DNA of 64,000 nucleotides from assembly GCA_030280995.1 (NCBI GenBank), contig JASXTE010000008.1, forward strand, positions 3,615,001 through 3,679,000, given 5' to 3'. The DNA is from Hemileia vastatrix. Taxonomy: Eukaryota > Basidiomycota > Pucciniomycetes > Pucciniales > Zaghouaniaceae. Position numbers and translations under genes: made by a program. Shown in pieces: positions 35,369 through 47,526 of this stretch. Numbering within the stretch: the stretch's first letter is position 1; each line of letters opens with the position of its first letter. The notes beneath the pieces were generated by a model. That model was not told where the DNA came from. It saw only the letters and a program-made list of their open reading frames with translations, and searched no databases.

Positions 35369-37797
35369 TTAATTTATTGAAAGGCTATGTTTAGCAAAAA
35401 AAGGTGATACTGGCTGAATGGAGCTCCAGTGATTAAGAAAATCTGCAGAAATAGCCCTAGCAATTCCCGGAGGACTTGGGGTATCAAATTTTAAAGGAAA
35501 TGGATCACACTTGCCTATAAAAGGTTTTATTAATGTTAAAATATAGTTATTTAAATTTTTCCAAATTATTTCTTCCATCAAATGATTTTTTTTCATGTAA
35601 ATTAAGAAACTTAACTTCTGATATTACCTCCAAGCAATCAGCTGCTGAAGCCAATCTATGATCTTGAGAGCTCAGAAATAAACCACGGACACCATCGATT
35701 ATATAGAATGTGAAAGATTGATATCGGTGGTGGGAGTATTCAGAATTTATTTTGTTTAGTGCAGCCTTTTGTTTCTCTCTCATTATAGTCAGTTCAGTAT
35801 TTTCGTTTTTCTCACTTGATTGTTGAGCTTCACTAGTCTTGCCACTTGATATTTTTGCAGCACAATATTTTGATTTAAGAATGATAATTGACATAATTAT
35901 ATCAATGATAATATTGCTTATTTGAAGAAGAGTTGACATTGATATATCACGGGTTTGAAGTGCAGTGGGACCAACTTCTAAGCCATCAGAAATCGGACTC
36001 TTCAGATTTGAAAGGTGAGCTAGAAGCTGAAGACCACGTTCAATTGGACAATCTGAGTTAATGTTTTGATGTGATGGAAGCTGGCTGAATTCATGTGCGG
36101 TCAGATAAAGTGAAGATGATATAAGAGATACCCATGAAGAACGGCAGTGGTCACTTGGGATCATTAATCTCATGAGCATTCGGATAAGATTGGATTCAGG
36201 GTGATCCGTTTTCTTTGTTGAGGAAAGAATTTCAGTATTTAAACCATCAGGATCACATAAATCTTCCATTTTTTTGAAATCAATATTATCGAGTACCCAT
36301 AGCTGTGAGCTATCAATCTCTAAAAAAATATTTGCTACAAAAGGAAAAAAAAAATAAGTAAAAGAACAAAAGTCAAGACTAAGAATTATGGTAACTTACA
36401 TAACTCAGTAAGTTTTGAAAGCCAATCTTCTCCACAAGATTTTTCCCAATGAAAAGTAAACATTGGAATATTTGACATGAGTTCTTGGGAAGAAGTAGAA
36501 GAGCGTAATTCGAGGAGAGTAACAATTTCCAACCACAACCTGAGGACCTTTGCCATGCTGATTCTACCTTTATAAAAATTATGAATTTTACAGAATTCCT
36601 CCTGCAAATCAGATTCTTTTAGAACTGAGGGTGAATAAGTTAGAGGTTTTTTCGATATCTTGATTGGAGTTGATTTCATTGGTAGAGAAGCTTTCAAAGT
36701 GGTCAAAGTAGGTAATTTAGGAGGTGATGGGTATTTCTTCTTAGAAATGAAGGAATTCGGTGATGAGCTGTTTGAATCATCATCTTTATCAAACATATCA
36801 ACATGTCTTGAAGAAGATTTTAAACTTTGCTTTTTTTGATGAACAAGCATAGCTTCATATTCTGACAGTTGATCATTGCTATTTTCATTGCTCTTTTCAT
36901 CATCTTCATCAGGGAGAGGGCGTTTATGGATGGAACAATCTACAGCAGGTGAGTTTCTGGTACAAAATATCAAAAGAAAGATAAAAAGTACAATATGTAA
37001 GCAATAAAAGAGATATATGATAGAATTTTAAAGATAAAAGAATAACAATAAAAAAAAAGGAAACAAGAATATACTCATTATCAAAACCTTTGCTTTTTTT
37101 TTGAGATTTATTATTTGATACATCAGAAAATTCATTAGCAGAAGCCGTTTTAATACGTTGAACAAAAGAGGAGCCTTGGGATAATCTCTTTTTCTTGGAG
37201 CGGATAACAGGTGTTTCAAGATTTTCCTTAGAAGTTGAAGCATGAGTTAAATCTGATGGTTCATCTGTCTCATCATCATCCCTAATGACAATGATTTCAT
37301 CAGGAGGAATAATACCCTCCTCATAAGCTACAAATATATATGAAGAAAAAAAAATATTAATAATCTTATCTACTAATTTAAAAGGAGACAAAAAAGGTGA
37401 TGAACATACATTTTTCAAGGCTTTTCACATATTGAAGTAAGTCATTACAAGGGTTAGATAAATATGAAGGAGAAGGATTATTGTTAAGGATCTTGAAAAG
37501 CTCATCTGTTTTATCTCTAGCCAATTCAAGTAAGTTGCGATACTGAACTCTCGTTATTTCCTGCCTCTCATTGCTAAGTACAGGAGGGTTAGGTGCCATG
37601 CCATGTGGCAGACATGGTGCAAGCTCAAAAGCTTCAAAGCAAGTATCAATCAGAGAGTGGGATGAAACACATTCAGGTGCTGTAAAATCAAATTTTTGAA
37701 AAAAAAAGATATAGAACATAAGTGAAATATATAAATTAAGAGAGAGGAACATGATATACATACAAAGTGGAGGTGTAGGATTTTGTATACTAGACAT
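35369..37797 (-). CDS. Multi-exon cargo gene of unknown function
   Basis: Not recognised. The minus-strand start is MSSIQNPTPPL at 37797. Exons are inferred from GT-AG signals: about 37765-37797, 37415-37680, 37075-37328, 36395-36955, 35628-36335 and 35369-35514. The last intron, 35515-35627 (GTAATA to TATAG), joins ADCLE to GKCDPFPLKF and removes a stop. The first coding intron starts GTATGT near 37765. The middle is acidic and Ser/Lys-rich with basic clusters (KKKRLSQG, KKKSKG), suggesting a nuclear, largely disordered protein. The C-terminal half (about 36335-35628) is helical with a hydrophobic stretch (ISNIIIDIIMSIIIL). No zinc or catalytic motif was seen. No stop was found that splicing does not remove, so it may be the best preserved cargo gene. 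Confidence 0.6.
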
Positions 37798-38832
37798 ATT
37801 GATTAATGAATATTAAAAAAAAGTATTTGATATCAAAAAATTATGATGTAATATGATGAATAATTATAAGAAACTCTATTCTAGAAAATTGAAGTTGATA
37901 ATTTAATAGGATAAAAAATTGAATAAGATTAAAATTAAAGTGAGGATGAAAGAAACAGAAAACATAAAGAGGGGGATTTTATATTATTTGAGCTTTTTTT
38001 AACATGTATTATTCATAGTGGGGTAAACTGAGTAACATGCTAAATCAAAATCTGTTTATATTGAAGCAAAATTTGATGTAGCTAACAGAAAATACTAGTA
38101 ATTCTTTGGGGACTTTTAGTGTGAAAAAAAAATAATAACAAATGTATATCCAATATGCAAATTGCCACGGGTAAATACAAAATTTTTTAAATTAGAATTT
38201 ACTCCTAAACAATGGAGATACACTTAATTAGTATATTATATGAAAAAAAAGGATAATCCTTTATGAATATTTGTTAAATTTACTTTCAGATGACAATGCG
38301 AGATTCACATATATACTGATATGCCTCATCAAACAAGAAATGAATTATAAATATAAAATTGGTAAAATTAGAATTTAAGATAAGAATTTGTTTTTTAAGT
38401 GACAGGAGGAGTGTCAGGCTAGGGTGTGGGCACCGTGACCAAACCTTTGATAAACTTGGATACAACTAAGGGAAAAAAAAAAATTTAATAGTTTTATTTT
38501 GCAATATATCTTAGTCTGCACAAGATATTGCATTGTTGTCCGTAACTATACCAATATTTTTACTTTTCAAAAGTTATAGGACTACTAAGTTGATAAAATA
38601 TTATTATGAATCACCCAATGAAATACCTTAAGCAACATTCAAAATTATTAAAATATTAATATTCAATTTGAGATTTGGATTAGCTAATTTTTCACAACTT
38701 ACCACAGTTTTGATTAATATAATAAAACTTGAAAAAAATTGTTGAGATAACCTAGAAACGGGTGCAAGAAAATGATGAAACATATGACTTGAAACTTAAC
38801 TCATACACTATTGATAAACTTCATGGATCCTG
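37798..38832. other. Upstream region of the unknown gene
   Basis: AT-rich with no coding potential. A 14-bp match (TGTCAGGCTAGGGT at 38412-38425) to the inverted end of the third-family LTR is present, but the rest of that LTR is not. Confidence 0.45.
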
Positions 38833-40770
38833 ATTAATTTCTATCGAAATTAATTTTGAGACTAGCATATTGAATTTTAGCTATGACCAAGTACTGTAAG
38901 TGCCATGGTTTGTATTCAATATATTGGTGTTGAAATTAATTTTGATAGGAATCAACAAGTATCATATGGCACCATGCATGAAACACTGACAGAAACCATC
39001 AAATTTATGAGGCAATGAACCTCATAATTTCGATCGAAATTAATATAGACCCCTGCATATTGAATACAAGCCATTTCACATGGACTACACAGACATAGAT
39101 AAAATTCAACATGCATGGCTTAAAATTAATTTTGATCGAAATTAACCAAGGCATTAAAACATCAATTTTTATATGGTGTACTTGATCAAACCAGTTTATC
39201 TAACTGCTTAGCTTACCTATACTTATAGGAATTTTATGCATAGTCCATGTCCATATTAATTTCGATCGAAATTAATGATGACTAATACATAATGAATACA
39301 TGCTATGCCACTTACACTTGCCAGGCATAGCTACCATTAAATATGCCAGTATCAAAAATTAATTTCGATCGAAATTAATGAGCATGATAATCATGAATTT
39401 CTGGAGTCAACTGCTTATTTTTATGCATGGTGCCTTGCCAACATTAATTTCAATCGAAATTACTTTTGATACTGGCATATTGCATGTATATATGCCTGGA
39501 AAGTGTAAGTGGCATAGTGTGTATTCATTATGTATTGGTCAACATTAATTTCGATCGAATTTAATGTTGACATTTGCATATTGAACCCAAGCCAGAAAAC
39601 AACCCAGAAGATTCTTCATAAAACTTCCCATTAATTTCGATCGAAATTAAGGCTGACCATATACATATTGAATGGTAGTTATATCTGGTCTGAGTAAGCG
39701 GAGATTACTTATATTCAATATGTATTGGTCAACATTAATTTTGATCAAAATTAATGAGCATTTTGATCATGAACTTTTTCAGTCAGTTAGTTGTTTCAAT
39801 GCATAATGGCATGCCAACATTAATTTTGATCAAAATTAATGTTGAAATGATATAATGCTTTTTTGCATGACATGTAAAGGACGGCAAGTATTTTTAAGTA
39901 TTGAAATTTACTATACATGTTGAGGGTAAATATAAAATTTACATATCCATATTAATTTCTATAAAAATTAATGTTGACCAATACATAATAAATAGTAAAT
40001 ATGCCTGGCTAGTGTAAGTGGCATAGCTTTTTTTCAATCTGCACTTGGCAACATTAATTTAGATTGAAATTAAGGTTCATGATTATCATCAATTTATTCA
40101 GTCAGTTGCTTACTGTTATGCATGGTAACATGTCAACATTAATTTTAATAAAAATTGAATTTGACATGCCACCAAGCATTTTTATGTAAGATGAAAAGTA
40201 GGGCACTCTATTCTTAAGTAAACACATTACAATGCATATTGAGCATGTAAATATCATTTACACATTAATATTAATTTCAATCAAAATTAATGTTGACCAA
40301 TAAACATTGAACACAAGCTTTACAACTTACACACACCAGATATAACTACCATTCAATATGTATATGGTGCTCACTAATTTCGATCGAAATTAATGAGCAG
40401 TTTTATGAAGAATTTTTTGGGTCGTTTGCTGGTTTGGGTTCAATATGAAAATGTCAATATTAAATTCTATTGAAATTAATGTTGACCAATACGTAATGAA
40501 TACACACTATGCCACTTACACTTTCCAGGAATAGACACCATGCAATATGCCAGTATCAAAAGTAATTTCGATCGAAATTAATGTTGGCAAGGCACCATGC
40601 ATAAAAATAAGCAGTTGACTCCAGAAATTCATGATTATCATGCTCATTAATTTCAATCGAAATTAATTTTTGATACTGGCATATTTAATGGTAGCAATGC
40701 CTGGCAAGTATAAGTGGCATAGCGTGTATTCACTATGTATTGGTCAACATTAAATTCGATTGAAATTAAT
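38833..40770. repeat. Array of CpG-containing palindromes
   Basis: About 19 copies of a palindrome with consensus TAATTTCGATCGAAATTA over 1.9 kb. Intact TTTCGATCGAAA cores lie at 39025-39044, 39255-39276, 39358-39379, 39630-39650, 40374-40394 and 40563-40582, and one near-intact at 39544-39565. Others are changed mostly at the two CpG sites (TTTTGATC, CAATCGA, TTGATCAAAA), for example 39125, 39443, 39734, 39819, 40270, 40646 and 40749. Between them recur words such as GAGCATGATAATCATGAA and TGCCACTTACAC. No gene is present. The array lies upstream of the unknown minus-strand gene and downstream of paralogue A. Confidence 0.92.
39275..40755. repeat. Inverted repeat of about 270 bp inside the palindrome array
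   Basis: The arm at about 39275-39545 reappears in reverse complement at about 40484-40755. Shared words include ATGCCACTTACACTT, GAATTTCTGGAGTCAACTGC and AATATGCCAGTATCAAAA. The loop is about 0.94 kb. Confidence 0.85.
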
Positions 40771-40985
40771 ATGGATACATAAATGTGACATAAAGAGGTA
40801 TGGACCATCAATTTGTTGAAAATACATTTTTATATCTCATACATTATTTATTATTCTTAAATAAAATGTTACTCTCTCTCAATATCACTTTATAACATTT
40901 ACCAAGCTGCTTTGAAAAAAAACAGAATACATAAAATTCAATATAAGATAGCTATATTACACAGAAGATCACCGTTATACCTAAG

Positions 40986-42647
40986 TTATGATGATGTTGA
41001 TGCTCTATTAATTGATTCCCGAATCTTTACCAGATCAATATCAGCTCCAACCCCAAGTGACTCACGTTCATTCACAGATAATCCTTGCAAAAATGTTGCT
41101 GAATAGCAATTCTTGGGGAGGTATTTGGGAACATTGAATATACCATTTTGTGCAACTGTCCTTTCTGATGACCGTGAATATGTTTTTAATGCTGATTTTC
41201 TTTGAGCTGGTGTATGGGCTAAGTCCTTTGTCATCTTATCGATTTTTTTAAACAAATCATTGAGTTCAGGATTTCGCCATCCAGGAATAGCTCGGATAGG
41301 TGCAGTTGGGGCTGGTGCTGGGCCTTCCTCAATATCAGAGATGCACCTAGTATCATGAAAAAGCACAACAAAACCTGGCACATCACTGCAGAGATCTCTT
41401 GCTAACTTGTAGCGTGCACTAGAAATCTGAATTCCAACTAAATCAGCTTCATAATAGCAAAAAGCAAAGTAAAATAAAAAACTTACCTTGGTCCGATAAC
41501 GTTTTACTTGTGCCCTTGCCCTCTTTTCAATCTTTTCTCTTGCTACCCTTTTCTCTTCTTGCCCAAACAACCTTATCATCTCCTTCCCCTTATTAACTAC
41601 CCATTTCTCAATAACACATTGAGTGAACTGAAGCTTTGACTGATCGATTGTATTCAAGGTGGTGAGCCATCTGGTACAGTGGTCGCATACTATGCTTCCC
41701 ATGACTTGATTCCAAGTTGATTCTGAAAAATCAAGGCAAGTCCAATCAAACGCGAATTTCCAAAAACCTTTTTCTTGCAATTCACGCTCTAAGTTTCTTT
41801 TGACAGAAAGTGGGATCGGTGCTCCTCCTTTTAGTCCTCGAGGCTCAGGTGCTGGAAAAAATTCGGGTAGTCAAATTTTGGATCGCAAGAAGGCTATAGA
41901 ATTGGTTATCAGAAATTGTCGATCAGCTGCAGAATTGGCACGGTTAGAAGATTGGACTTGGGTTAGGACAGTTTGAATTGGCTCCAATCTTTCCAATTTT
42001 CAATCTCCAAAGGTGTTGGGCTCACAGGATATTTTGATATTTGTGTTGGTCCCCCAAGACAATACTTCAGAAAGTGGTAAATATTTCTATTTAGACTGTC
42101 CGAGCTCCTGGGAACATCATTCCTTCTAACTAAGCCTCTTACAGCCCTTAACCCCCGTTCTTGCTCATGAGACTCTGCTGAATTGAGTCTGTGGTAATCA
42201 CTGATACCCATAATGATTGAGGGATTCACTAACAATTCAAATAAGTTAATTAAATTGGTTATTTTTCAATAAAAGAATACACTACAAATTTGACTTACCT
42301 GCTCCACTTGTGCTTGCTCCTTGGTTAGGCTGAGCAGATGATGATTGGTCTCCAAAAAATTCCCTCAATACTTCACTAGCCCAATCTCTTCCTAGCTGAT
42401 CAGCTTGCTGATCAGCACTTTCAGAAGCAGAAGGATGATTGGGATTAAAATTTCTTGGTTCTGAATGAGACTCTTGGCCTGGATTGGGATTAGGTGGTGG
42501 GTTAGGATTAGGTGGTACAGATTGAGATGCATCTGGAGGTTGATCAGCAGAGGGCGGTGGAAGAGTATTTCCAGTATTAGTATGTTGAGGCGGAAAACAA
42601 TCAGAATCGGTTGGGTCAACAGACATCCCTTCAAAATTATCATCCAT
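40986..42647 (-). CDS. Cargo paralogue A, unknown function
   Basis: Not recognised by name. Exon 1 (42299-42647) begins MDDNFEGMSVDPTDSD and is rich in Pro, Asn and Ser, with a likely disordered tail. The intron 42229-42298 (GTAAGT to TTAG) joins in frame to the exon containing YHRLNSAESHEQERGLRAVR. A second intron of about 100-150 bp follows near 41965, then the exon starting APEPRGLKGGAPIPL near 41850 and GFWKFAFDWTCLDFSE. A short intron at about 41440-41486 (GTAAGT to TGAAG) leads to the last exon. The C-terminus reads VPKYLPKNCYSATFLQGL. The same order of motifs occurs in paralogue B. It lies downstream of the transposase on the same strand. No intrinsic stop was found after splicing. Confidence 0.65.
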
Positions 42648-43074
42648 AATTAACTGTAATAAAATAAAATAAAATAAAAATAATCAGTTGTTAAAATTTA
42701 TACCTATCAAAGCTAAAGTAAAAAAAGATACTATGTATTATAGTCTTGTAAACGTGTATGTTCTCTTGTCGAAAAATAAAGTGAATAATATATAGCTATC
42801 AGCTAAAGTTGGAAGGTCAAACTATTTATAGTAGATGAATGAGCAAGAAGATCATTCATTAAGTAAAAATTTTATCATATTTCTCATTATCATGATTTTA
42901 TTTCTTTCATTCTTACATTTAAGATAAAAATGACTCATTGAAAGCATGGGTTCTCTCGCAATAAAAGCAACCAAAGTAATTTTTCACTGATTTATGATAA
43001 GGTAAATTGGATGCATTGCATTTTTTAATCGAGAATTGAATTATTTCTTTCACCATTTACAAATATCACCAATC

Positions 43075-46000
43075 CTACAAATTTCCCCAATCCCAAATTA
43101 ACACAAAGATGTTAGTCAACAGAAAATAAATTTGATTAATTTTTTCACTCACTACTGTCTGCAGTCCAATGGCAGTGACAACCTTGTCTTTGATTCCAAA
43201 CATTCCTTTTTTGTGCTCGACAGTAGCTGCATGTCCAATTATTGCATCTTTCTTAATCACAATTTGAGTTGCTTTGGCTACTCTTACTAACCGACAATGC
43301 ACTTGTGGGAAAAGCTCATAGGGATCCTTTGATGTTTCTTATGGACGGAGCTCTTTGAAAGGACTTACTATTAAATATATTTGATCATTCTCTTCCTTTG
43401 ATCTGAAAAGATCATCAATTTTCCCAAACTGGCTATCTTTTCCATAGTAGAATTCAATTGTTGAATTAGCAATGTGTCGATGGTAACTAGTAAACCTCTT
43501 TCCATGTATCAATATGCTTGCTACATTTTCAACTACCCAATCCCCACTTTTCTCCGATGGTGTCAAAGCCCGTCTTGAAGTTTCTTTTCCCATTCGTGCC
43601 CTTACCCATTTAGTAAATAATGCCATACTTAGATGGATCCATTTGTTTTGTTTATCGAGATCAATATGGATTTTTTTAGTCTCACATTGATCATTATCTT
43701 CAGCTTCACCAAGATCTAATACCCTAGACTTCCGATACCAATGTTTGAGCATTGTTAGCGGTATCTCTCCTGTGGTAAATATTAATAAATTAGCACAGCT
43801 GAGTTTTTAAATCATTGCTTACAAACATTACATACGTGGATGGTGATTGTTTTGAATTTCAGATAATATATGATTCACCCGCTCTCCAGACCAAGTAGCT
43901 GTACCTGAAGGTGGACCAAGACGCTTTATCATTTCAGGATAATGTTGAGTGATATGCAGATTTGGCTTTGAATTAATATTCTTCTAACCCTCTTCAAGGC
44001 ACTCACGATACTCTAACAGAAATTGATCTAGATCTTTAAGCTCATTAGTCTGTATATTTTTTAATGTTAAAAAATTGGGGATCGAGCATAATGTTACAAG
44101 TGACTTGAGAAGATAATATTCTCTTGGTTTATCAGCTGAGGAAGCTGAAGATTCAGATTCTTTAAATTTCTCAAACCAAAGGGGTATAAGTGACAAAGGG
44201 AAGTAGAGAGTATACAGCATGTGCCATTCTGCTGCCTTGAGGGATCCTGCCTTTTTAGGTCCTACTGATTTTGGAACTCGTGTTAGCCAGGAAGGTCTTC
44301 TTACTTGATCAATCATCTTCCATACAACCTGTAGCTCTGCTGCTGTGATTCGTGGATTACTACTACCTTCATTTTCTTTCTCCTTACCTTTCCTTTTATT
44401 TTCTTCATCTCTAGCTGTCTCATTTGATGAGTGAGATCCTTCACTCTGTGATATGCTAATGCTTCTTTGCCTTAAGTTATACAATGAATTCCTACTGTCA
44501 CTGCTGTGAGACTGTATTGAGGCCACATCGCTATATGGAGGAATAAATTTGGAGCTGGATGACCTACTCTGGCTTCTTGATTGATTTGTTCCCAATCTTT
44601 CATTATCTAGTCCATGATGACTTGATGAATGTCTTGAGCTCGTACGTCTTTGCCGCTTGTGCTGTCTCGTGTGTCCTGTATCATCATCATCATTATTTGT
44701 GGTGCTTAAGCTACTTCTACGTTTTTTCGAATGTTTGTGCAGTGAAGAATCAGAAAAGAAATCATCATCTTCTTCTCTTACATGCCAATTTTTATCCTTT
44801 TCCAGCTTTCTTTCTAGATCTTTTGCTGCATTTTGGATTTGAAAATAGCTTAGACTGTGATCTTTTAGGTTGCCAAGCATATGTGAATGCATAACATCAA
44901 TTGAGCAATATTCAGTTGGACGCCAATATTCAAGGTTATTCAGCTCACTCCATCATACCCCATGATTTTGAACAATTGATACACGCTCACAATGTGACTT
45001 AGAATTTTTCCACTTTGTTTCCCAGCACATATGATCCTCATGATTCCGTAATGAAAAATTTCCCACATTCTTTTCACTAATTTCATTTTTAGAGATATTA
45101 CAGAAAGAGCAGAACATTTTTGCAGAGTGACTCGAAAAGCCAGCCAATTTTTGTATTGCAGGAATGTCACCTATCAAAGAGAACAATGCAACTCTTAATT
45201 TCCAGCCTTGTGGATAAAGATGTGTCTTTTCAATCAATATACCATCCCATAGAGTTTGTAGATCATTAACCAGTGGTTTTAGAAGGTGATTAAGCTTTTC
45301 ACTTGTGGGTTCTGTTGGTCCAGGTATAATAGCATACAAAAAAAGATTTTCCATTTTGTATCTATCTTCTTGAGGTAGGTTCATACACACCATCATAATA
45401 TTGCCTACAGACTTCTGATGACCTCCAATCCTATTGCCACCAGGCCTAAACCAGTCGACATATAAAGTAAACATTAAGTTGCCTGAAGTTATCGTATATT
45501 CATCATCATTGCTATCCAGAGCTGGAGTGGTTATGGGAAAGTTTTTCCAAATTGAACCATCACAAACATCCTTCATCAAATCACACTCTACACGTTCTGC
45601 CACAGGGGTTTTCTTCTCAATCAGAAGCTCAAATTTGAACAGTTTGATCTTTTCCTTAAGCCAGTCAATAAAAGAATGGTGATGAAATGTTTTAAGAGAT
45701 AAGTATTTTACATGTTCTTGATGTTCCTCCATCAAATACAGCCTTTCATCACATTTAACTGTAATTTGTCCTGCTCCAAACATTTTTAAATAGCGCTTTG
45801 ATGATGAAAGAAACGGTTGATTGCAACATAGTATAGATGGTTGAGATTCAGAGTTATACTCATAAAGAGCAAAGCATTTAGGACAGCATGTTTTAGTGAA
45901 AAATGATTGATTGAGTTTTAATTGACTAAAAACTGTATCTATCGAGCGTGGGACCAGGCGGACAATGCTATCAGAATCCAGTATTCCACTATCACCTAGA

Positions 46001-46453
46001 AGTTTGAGCTTCTTAATTTCTTCATCCAAAAATTGAGTACAACCTTCTTTGCTCAAATGATGAATAAGAGAAAGCTTTGCTGCCTGCCACATAATTATTT
46101 GGCTATACCGTTCCCCAAGATTTGAGTTTCTAGAGACTGTTGAAGATACTTCTGCCCCCAATAGCAACTGCCCCTATGTAATAAATCATTGAAACATCAT
46201 AAAGACTTTAATTCTCACATTGAACTATAGATATACAGCTTATTGTTTCTGTGGAGCGGGAACTTCCAATGTTAAGTGGATTATTGGAAGAAATAACCAT
46301 CTGGGCCTTCCTATTTCTTTCCTCTTGATGTTTTGCATAAGAATTAGAGCTTTTGAAAGCCATACCAACTTCAAAGGACCAAGAAGAAGTTTGATACTTT
46401 CTATTGACACATCCAAGATCTTGACATTGACATACATGAAAAAATGGAGGCAT
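43075..46453 (-). pseudogene. tnp2-like (CACTA/EnSpm) transposase
   Basis: Would cut the element out and insert it elsewhere. The N-terminal cysteine cluster (FHVCQCQDLGC) begins at 46453. The intron 46174-46217 (GTGAGA to CATAG) leads to the core: FTLYVDWFRPGGNRIGGHQ with the first catalytic Asp candidate, MNLPQEDRYKMENLFLYAI, IPGPTEP, then SLIGDIPAIQKLAGFSSHSA and MFCSFC. The D-[IF]-PA...GxSxH...C-x2-C pattern matches plant CACTA tnp2 proteins. Downstream come WSELNNLEYW and DVMHSHMLGNL, a Ser-rich acidic linker, and the C-terminal GHAATVEHKKGMFGI. In-frame stops: TGA 44953-44955 (family Arg, CGA to TGA), TAG 43984-43986 and TAA 43339-43341 (both one transition from Gln codons). Another intron lies near 43772-43837. 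About 1,050 residues without the stops. Confidence 0.85.
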
Positions 46454-47526
46454 TGTAATTGTGATAATTGTAGGAATAAGTTAGCTATTCGAAGTTACCG
46501 ATTGAAGGTATTCCTTTTTTTGAAAGGCACTAGCTAATATAAGCTACATTTTTTTATCAAAAGAATATGATGGAATATGTGTTGAAATTATTTAAGTTTA
46601 AATGTTTAATTTTTAATCGGATAAATTATATATTAATTTAAAGTTATGCAGTCTACTTTATTTGTATTCTGTATACTCTCTGCATTTGTACAACAATGCA
46701 TGCATGTTTATCAGAATATTTTCTATCATAGAAAAAATTCTGTTGTACGCACAAGCATCTTAATTATTTTTCTATCAAATGCCTTCTGAGTTATATCTAA
46801 CTACCCTATAATTATTTGATTTTGATAAAAATTCTTAGTTATGGACTATAAGAAAAGTAATCCATATTTTTAACATAATTATTTAAAAAATTACCCCAAA
46901 AATCAAAGTTAAACCCAAAAATAAGGCTAATATTTTGTAAAAAACAATCACAAACATATTTCTTTCACTTTGAAAATTGGTCTGTACTAGGTAGAATTTT
47001 ATATAAAGAAAAAATCAAAAATACTCAAATAATAGATGCTACAAAAGTGTAAACCTTAAAGAATTACATAAAAGCTGAAACCTTGTATAACTTTTCATAC
47101 ATCAATGTGATGAAGTGACACTCTAGTCTATTTATTCAGGTTGAAAAAAATTACTCAATAGAATATGTATTACTATCATATTGGACCAAAAATAATTTTT
47201 TGGTAATCAAAAAATGAACATAGCCTCACATTTAACAAATTATTTTTGTGGAAGAATTTTTTGAAAAGAAAAAAAAACCGTTTCTTAAATGAGTCTGCTT
47301 TTATCACATAATCATTCTCTTTATTTTATACCATTCTTTTGAGTTCAAGTTGCATATAAAAGTATAATTTATGCATATTATAATTCCATAAAGTTGAAAT
47401 ATTTCTTATTCTTAATTTTTGTGATATTTCTCCTTAAATCAACTTTGATCATAAAGTTTTGGAGCTCAACAATTTATCCTTCCTCTTTGTTTAATTTAAT
47501 TGAACACTTTCTTAATCTAATTATTT
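46454..47526. other. Divergent intergenic region, transposase / paralogue B
   Basis: 1.07 kb of AT-rich sequence between two divergently read genes, so it probably holds both promoters. No specific box could be assigned with confidence. Confidence 0.45.

Noticed and set aside
38412..38425. Fragment of the third-family LTR
   Set aside because: Only 14 bp match the LTR terminus and the following sequence is unrelated.
43075..46453. Calling the transposase KDZ type because a TET/JBP gene is nearby
   Set aside because: The GDIPA...GFSSHSA...CSFC pattern, CAC ends and 3-bp duplication fit tnp2/CACTA better.
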